Assembly (NCBI GenBank): GCA_902767055.1 | Contig: CACXFX010000021.1 | Coordinates: 1-7,988, forward strand | Reading direction: 5' to 3' | Length of the DNA: 7,988 nt | From: an uncultured Pseudomonadota bacterium | GTDB lineage: Bacteria; Pseudomonadota; Alphaproteobacteria; RF32; CAG-239 | Shown: piece by piece, positions 5,625 through 7,988 of the stretch | How positions within the stretch are numbered: the stretch's first letter is position 1 | How the letters are laid out: each line of letters starts with the position of its first letter | Translations under genes and position numbers: made by a program | The notes under the pieces: generated by a model | Seen by the model: only the letters and a program-made list of their open reading frames with translations | Told to the model about the DNA's origin: nothing | Database searches by the model: none

Positions 5625-6332
5625 TTATTGCTTCGCCGGTCGTATCGGCACACAAACCCCATTTCTGCAATCATAATAATACGTTTCAAGCGGTGTGAAC
5701 ATCGAAAGATTATTGTAAACACTTTGAATATATGAAATAAAAAGATCATAATCCATGATTTGTGATGTAGCAAAATTACTACTAGAAATTACATCCTGTG
5801 TCTTATTATCAAGAATATCAATATCAAAATGCTTTATATTATAATGGTCAATAACTGTTTTATATCCAGTAACACCATACTCATAATTTACAGTTTGATG
5901 AGTATTTTGTAAATATGATGTATTGGAATTCCCGTAGAGAGATGTTGTACTCCCATATCGATTACTGCTACCATATAAACTCGTATTCGAGATTCCAGAA
6001 GATGAAGAATCTATTGAACGTACATTTGTTTTTCCAAACACAGGAACCGTTCTTTGTTTATCAATTGCCTTTTCATCAATAGTAAAAGTTAAAATATATT
6101 GTGCTTTATCTCTATCCTCCACAATTTTATAACCCTGACTCTTGAGATAATCTTTTAGATATATCTTGAGTTTTGTACCTTCCACAGACTTCTTTGAGGA
6201 ATCAACAAAAAAACTCTTACCTTTTTCTGGAGTATAAAGAACAGAGTTTGAAAGGGTATATTTAGGAGTTTCCTGGAATAAATAAGAGCAACTTGTCAGA
6301 AAAAAAATGAATAACAATAAAACTGGCTTCAT
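5625..6332 (-). CDS. Lipoprotein of unknown function with Ser/Gly/Tyr/Asn-rich middle
   Basis: A 235-residue protein when started at 6330-6332. The frame is open 12 codons further (to 6368), but the inner ATG has GAGGT about 5 nt upstream and puts the signal peptide first; a candidate promoter also ends too close to the outer ATG. Residues 1-15 are a lipoprotein signal with lipobox LTSC (Cys15). Residues 40-88 form a compact segment (FFVDSS, EGTKLKIYLKDYLKSQGY, DRDKAQYILTFTID) like those in small outer-membrane lipoproteins that bind or assemble envelope parts; I cannot name the family. Residues 107-142 are low in complexity and contain TSLYGSSN and TSLYGNSN. A third part (145-212) is mixed strand and helix, and DCRNGVC near the end (222, 227) could hold a disulfide. 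Probably anchored to the outer membrane, facing the periplasm. Confidence 0.85.
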   Translation of the reverse strand: MKPVLLLFIFFLTSCSYLFQETPKYTLSNSVLYTPEKGKSFFVDSSKKSVEGTKLKIYLKDYLKSQGYKIVEDRDKAQYILTFTIDEKAIDKQRTVPVFGKTNVRSIDSSSSGISNTSLYGSSNRYGSTTSLYGNSNTSYLQNTHQTVNYEYGVTGYKTVIDHYNIKHFDIDILDNKTQDVISSSNFATSQIMDYDLFISYIQSVYNNLSMFTPLETYYYDCRNGVCVPIRPAKQ

Positions 6333-6336
6333 TTGT

Positions 6337-6341
6337 ACCTC
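6337..6341 (-). promoter_or_regulatory. Ribosome binding site deciding the lipoprotein start
   Basis: GAGGT on the minus strand just upstream of the ATG at 6330-6332. The upstream ATG at 6366-6368 lacks such a site, so the shorter protein beginning MKPVLLL is preferred. Confidence 0.6.
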
Positions 6342-6371
6342 ATAAATCAGTTTACAAACAATCTGCATTGT

Positions 6372-6400
6372 ATTTTACCAATTATTTTTATCAATAACAA
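6372..6400 (-). promoter_or_regulatory. Candidate promoter of the 235-aa lipoprotein gene
   Basis: TTGTTA (6395-6400), 17 nt, TAAAAT (6372-6377, five of six matches) on the minus strand, giving a leader of roughly 33 nt to the start at 6332. A second candidate with a perfect TTGACA lies further upstream near 6430-6436, followed after 17 nt by AACAAT. Confidence 0.45.
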
Positions 6401-6464
6401 GAAAATTGTTTTACACAATTTATCACTTGTCAACCTTTTCAATTATTAAAAACCTTCTTTTAGA

Positions 6465-7178
6465 TTATATTTCCGAAAATAATTCTACATATTTTTGAGG
6501 ATTTTTGTGTATCAAAAAAATTCTATGAAACGGTGCTTTATCATCAAATATAAATCTGCTCTCTTCCTGTATAAAAGCTTTTAATTCTGCTGTATTCATA
6601 CCATCACAATCAACAACAATAAGCAAAAAAGCATTTAGATATTCTTTTCTATTCTTTTCTTTTTTCTTTAAAAATACTTTTTCAATATTATTCAAAATTT
6701 CAAATCTAACTTGGTTGCCTAGTATATATGAATTACGTTTACTTGGATTTATTTCTCTCTTATTTATCGTTCCTTTAAAATCTATTTTAGCACGGCATGG
6801 AGCATAACCATATTTTTTTAAATGTTCATTTCTCAAAACGTTGTGATAACCATCTATAGCTGTAGTGCATTCAAGCAGCTGCTCTTTTCCATCTTCAAAT
6901 TTAATCACAGCATCGTAAGAAAAGTGTCCTTCTATATCATCTGTTAAACAAACACTTTGAGCTCCCAAATATTTTGCCAGGTAACAAATAGGACATATTT
7001 CTTCATAAAACTTTTTGCAATATTTTGAATTTTTTTTGATACTAATCAAATTTCCATCAATAATATGCCAAATTTCATTTTGAGCTTCTTCTAAATTGAT
7101 AAATTTTCCTTGCTCATTCAAAATTTTGCAATTTTCTAAAAAATCTTTATATTCTATCTCGTCTCTACTGATTACCAT
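6465..7178 (-). CDS. Protein of unknown function, possible PD-(D/E)XK-like nuclease fold
   Basis: A 237-residue protein without signal peptide or membrane segment. The middle holds its most telling stretch: FSYDAVIKF (87-94), a short turn, then LLECTTAIDGYHN (101-113). A beta-strand Asp (89) followed by a strand with Glu (103) is the spacing of a PD-(D/E)XK nuclease core, but the usual Lys is replaced (ECT), so the assignment is weak and activity doubtful. Cysteines at 54, 62, 65 and 77 (with CPIC at 62-65) could bind a metal. The segment 130-180 is very basic, which would suit nucleic acid binding. A C-terminal strand (FLLIVVDCDG, 184-193) resembles a Rossmann-like or nuclease beta strand. 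GAGGG lies about 9-10 nt before the ATG. It has its own promoter and no operon partner, and the A/T-rich codon use suggests an accessory gene. Confidence 0.85.
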   Translation of the reverse strand: MVISRDEIEYKDFLENCKILNEQGKFINLEEAQNEIWHIIDGNLISIKKNSKYCKKFYEEICPICYLAKYLGAQSVCLTDDIEGHFSYDAVIKFEDGKEQLLECTTAIDGYHNVLRNEHLKKYGYAPCRAKIDFKGTINKREINPSKRNSYILGNQVRFEILNNIEKVFLKKKEKNRKEYLNAFLLIVVDCDGMNTAELKAFIQEESRFIFDDKAPFHRIFLIHKNPQKYVELFSEI

Positions 7179-7218
7179 TACTTCTAATCCCTCTTAATGT
7201 TTAAGTAAATTTATATAA

Positions 7219-7247
7219 AATGTACAAGATTCAAGAAATAATGTCAA
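7219..7247 (-). promoter_or_regulatory. Promoter of the 237-aa protein gene
   Basis: Perfect TTGACA (7242-7247), 17-nt spacer, TACATT (7219-7224) on the minus strand. Transcription would start near 7212, about 34 nt before the ATG. Confidence 0.55.
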
Positions 7248-7314
7248 ATTAGCCTACTATTTGTATTTTATAAAAACCTATATCAAAACCAAAATCGTTC
7301 ATATAGTGCAGAAA

Positions 7315-7374
7315 AACTTCTGTTGTCGAAAAATAAAAGTTGTTTTAACCTATGTTTCTTGACAGCCAGAAGTT
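7315..7374. repeat. Long imperfect inverted repeat in the intergenic region
   Basis: AACTTCTG (7315-7322) pairs perfectly with CAGAAGTT (7367-7374). After a small internal loop, TGTC (7324-7327) pairs with GACA (7361-7364). The 33-nt interior is A/T-rich. No terminator-type T-run follows on either side. It could be a small RNA fold or the relic of a small mobile element. Confidence 0.4.
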
Positions 7375-7419
7375 AGCAAAGCTGTATTTCTTTTCAGACG
7401 ACATCATTTAAAAAAACAA

Positions 7420-7480
7420 AAAAAGCTCTCATTTTAACTACCTGGTTTTGAGGATTATAGTTAAATATGAAAGCTTTTTT
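7420..7480 (-). terminator. Long hairpin terminator of the small acidic protein gene
   Basis: An imperfect stem of about 23 pairs: AAAAAAGCT...CAT...TTTAACTA against TAGTTAAA...ATG...AGCTTTTTT, capped by CCT/AGG. It begins 18 bp beyond the stop codon. One position is U-G in minus-strand RNA but C-A on the plus strand, and the minus strand continues into TTTTTTTGTTTTTTT. The A-run on the other arm means it could also stop plus-strand transcripts. Confidence 0.75.
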
Positions 7481-7498
7481 CATCTAGAAGTAATCTGA

Positions 7499-7741
7499 TC
7501 AATCATCATCTGAACTGGATTCATCTTCAGGCTCTGGATCAGGATCCGGCTCAATTTGAATCAATAAATCTTCACTAGGGTTGTCATCGAGATAAAGATG
7601 GGCATGGGGTTCATCGTTTCCCTGATGAGGACCATCTATTCGCATTTGGCCACCATTTTCTACCCAACCATCAATCTCTTCCGCTGCTTCAGAAGCAGTC
7701 ATACGATACGGATCATCACCGTTAACATGATAGTTTGCCAT
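7499..7741 (-). CDS. Small, highly acidic protein of unknown function
   Basis: 80 residues from the ATG at 7739-7741; the frame stays open to another ATG at 7768, which would add MFNLKYFII. Neither start has a clear Shine-Dalgarno, so the choice is uncertain; I prefer the shorter because the added residues are unlike the rest. The protein has 24 Asp/Glu, two Arg and no Lys, so it is strongly negative. The first half may fold (a helix around MTASEAAEEIDGWVENGG, then strands with HQGNDEPHAHLYLD, where His residues alternate with acidic ones). The last 20 residues are a Pro/Asp/Glu/Ser tail (PDPDPEPED, SSSDDD) that is probably disordered. No family is recognised. Roles known for proteins of this kind include DNA mimicry, immunity to a toxin and metal binding, but nothing here decides between them. 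It has its own promoter and a strong terminator, and is divergent from a candidate small RNA. Confidence 0.65.
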   Translation of the reverse strand: MANYHVNGDDPYRMTASEAAEEIDGWVENGGQMRIDGPHQGNDEPHAHLYLDDNPSEDLLIQIEPDPDPEPEDESSSDDD

Positions 7742-7791
7742 AATTATAAAATATTTAAGATTAAACATGAATAAATAATTTAAAAGATGCT

Positions 7792-7822
7792 TTTATATTA
7801 AATTTATTTTTTTTTAAGTCAA
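7792..7822 (-). promoter_or_regulatory. Promoter of the small acidic protein gene
   Basis: TTGACT on the minus strand (7817-7822) followed by an A/T-rich spacer and either TAATAT after 16 nt (7795-7800) or TATAAA after 19 nt (7792-7797). A start near 7785 would leave a leader of about 44 nt to the ATG at 7741, or 17 nt to that at 7768. Confidence 0.5.
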
Positions 7823-7832
7823 TACTTTTGAC
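7818..7832. promoter_or_regulatory. Palindrome overlapping two divergent -35 boxes
   Basis: GTCAA (7818-7822), five bases, TTGAC (7828-7832). Each half is part of a -35 box, one facing each way. A dimeric repressor bound here would control both transcripts, but the symmetry may simply come from two facing -35 elements. Confidence 0.4.
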
Positions 7833-7857
7833 ATAATTTATTTAATCCTCATATGAT
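7828..7857 (+). promoter_or_regulatory. Strong sigma-70-like promoter facing right
   Basis: Perfect TTGACA (7828-7833), 18-nt spacer, TATGAT (7852-7857, five of six). It is the best promoter match in the window. Transcription would start near 7864, inside the possible 3' end of the minus-strand gene at 7842-7988. Confidence 0.5.
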
Positions 7858-7988
7858 TTCATCTCGAAAACCGCAAGCTCACTCCAGCCACATAAGACAG
7901 AGGTTAGATTTTGCGATCTAGCCTCTTGATTTTTAAGAAGAATTTGCGGTTCGAATCGTTCATTTTTTAAAATACCAGAAATAGCATC
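7842..7988 (-). CDS. Possible C-terminal end of a gene running in from the right edge (partial)
   Basis: On the minus strand one frame is open from the window edge for 48 codons and stops at TAA (7842-7844). The other two minus-strand frames close almost at once. In DNA this AT-rich, such a run is somewhat longer than chance would give, and the sequence looks protein-like (ILKNERFEPQILLKNQEARS; LCGWSELAVFEMKSYED at the end). No family is recognised. It would lie upstream of, and in the same direction as, the small acidic gene, 73 bp from the longer start of that gene, with a promoter between them. The hairpin at 7899-7926 lies inside it, which argues somewhat against coding. Confidence 0.45.
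   Translation of the reverse strand, partial: DAISGILKNERFEPQILLKNQEARSQNLTSVLCGWSELAVFEMKSYED
7864..7936 (+). ncRNA. Candidate ~70-nt small RNA, antisense to the edge gene
   Basis: It is bounded by the promoter at 7828-7857 and a hairpin-plus-T-run at 7899-7934. The 5' portion (7864-7898) is unpaired by eye and contains the runs CCGCAAGCTC and CTCCAGCC. Only the promoter, the spacing and the terminator support it; no known RNA family is recognised. If the minus-strand frame at 7842-7988 is a real gene, this RNA would be antisense to its 3' end. Confidence 0.35.
7899..7934 (+). terminator. Hairpin terminator of the candidate small RNA
   Basis: AGAGGTTAGAT (7899-7909), loop TTTGCG, ATCTAGCCTCT (7916-7926), then TGATTTTT. 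All eleven pairs form in plus-strand RNA with one U-G; on the minus strand that pair is an A-C mismatch. Orientation is therefore plus. Confidence 0.5.

Larger units (their letters stand above)
7179..7498. other. 320-bp intergenic region: contents
   Basis: The left end carries the promoter of the 237-residue protein (7219-7247) and the right end the terminator of the small acidic protein (7420-7480). Between them is a long imperfect inverted repeat (7315-7374). The only open frame of note is 19 codons on the plus strand (7352-7411), with no ribosome site, which I do not call. Confidence 0.6.

Noticed and set aside
7352..7411. 19-codon open frame on the plus strand in the intergenic region
   Set aside because: Too short, no Shine-Dalgarno and no supporting context.
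7854..7922. 22-codon open frame on the plus strand starting at ATG 7854
   Set aside because: The ATG lies inside the -10 box of the only promoter and no ribosome site precedes it.
7948..7957. GGTTCGAATC as a second attachment site copied from the tRNA-Gln T loop
   Set aside because: Only 10 bases match and the similarity ends at once on both sides; the tRNA 3' end itself is not repeated.

Overview
The window reads as AT-rich chromosome from a Gram-negative (diderm) bacterium. The evidence is two lipobox signal peptides, a bifunctional class A penicillin-binding protein with long A/T stretches around it, and a tRNA with an encoded CCA end. The mix of BspA-type leucine-rich-repeat proteins with a shared C-terminal tail, TrxB and a short PBP1A recalls uncultured host-associated Alphaproteobacteria. 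That assignment is an impression from gene content, not a demonstrated placement.

Left and middle part (1-4979), housekeeping and envelope genes. The end of a secreted protein on the + strand (1-102) meets a minus-strand pair converging on it: a 193-residue helical protein of unknown function (523-1104) and, translationally coupled behind it, a thioredoxin-fold lipoprotein with a CPHC active site (135-512). Thioredoxin reductase trxB (1235-2170, +) is divergent from that pair across a 130-bp region holding candidate promoters. trxB converges on a PBP1A-type glycosyltransferase/transpeptidase (2211-4022, -), which is preceded on the same strand by a secreted BspA-like leucine-rich-repeat protein (4077-4976, -). 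The last ~23 residues of the partial gene at 1-102 and of this LRR protein are nearly the same, so two members of one exported family flank the redox and cell-wall genes.

Non-coding centre (4977-5624). Upstream of the LRR gene lies an unrecognised structured RNA on the minus strand (about 5250-5004). It has a 10-bp long-range stem enclosing four hairpins, two 5' hairpins (one with a GNRA loop), and an intrinsic terminator only 27 nt before the LRR start codon. Three stems keep G-U pairs on the minus strand that would be A-C mismatches on the plus strand, which fixes the orientation. It is either a free-standing small RNA or an attenuator/riboswitch-like leader of the LRR gene. I regard it as the most interesting object here. 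Next to it, in the other orientation, is tRNA-Gln(TTG) (5361-5435) with a promoter and a strong terminator.

Right part (5625-7988), accessory-looking and more AT-rich. It holds a lipoprotein with a Ser/Gly/Tyr/Asn-rich middle (5625-6332, -), a 237-residue protein with a weak PD-(D/E)XK-like core (6465-7178, -), a small lysine-free, very acidic protein (7499-7741, -) with a long hairpin terminator, and the possible 3' end of another minus-strand gene (7842-7988). Between the last two is a divergent promoter region with a palindrome overlapping both -35 boxes. Its plus-strand promoter would make a ~70-nt RNA ending in an 11-bp hairpin, antisense to the edge gene. No CRISPR array, insertion sequence, integrase or transposase is visible.
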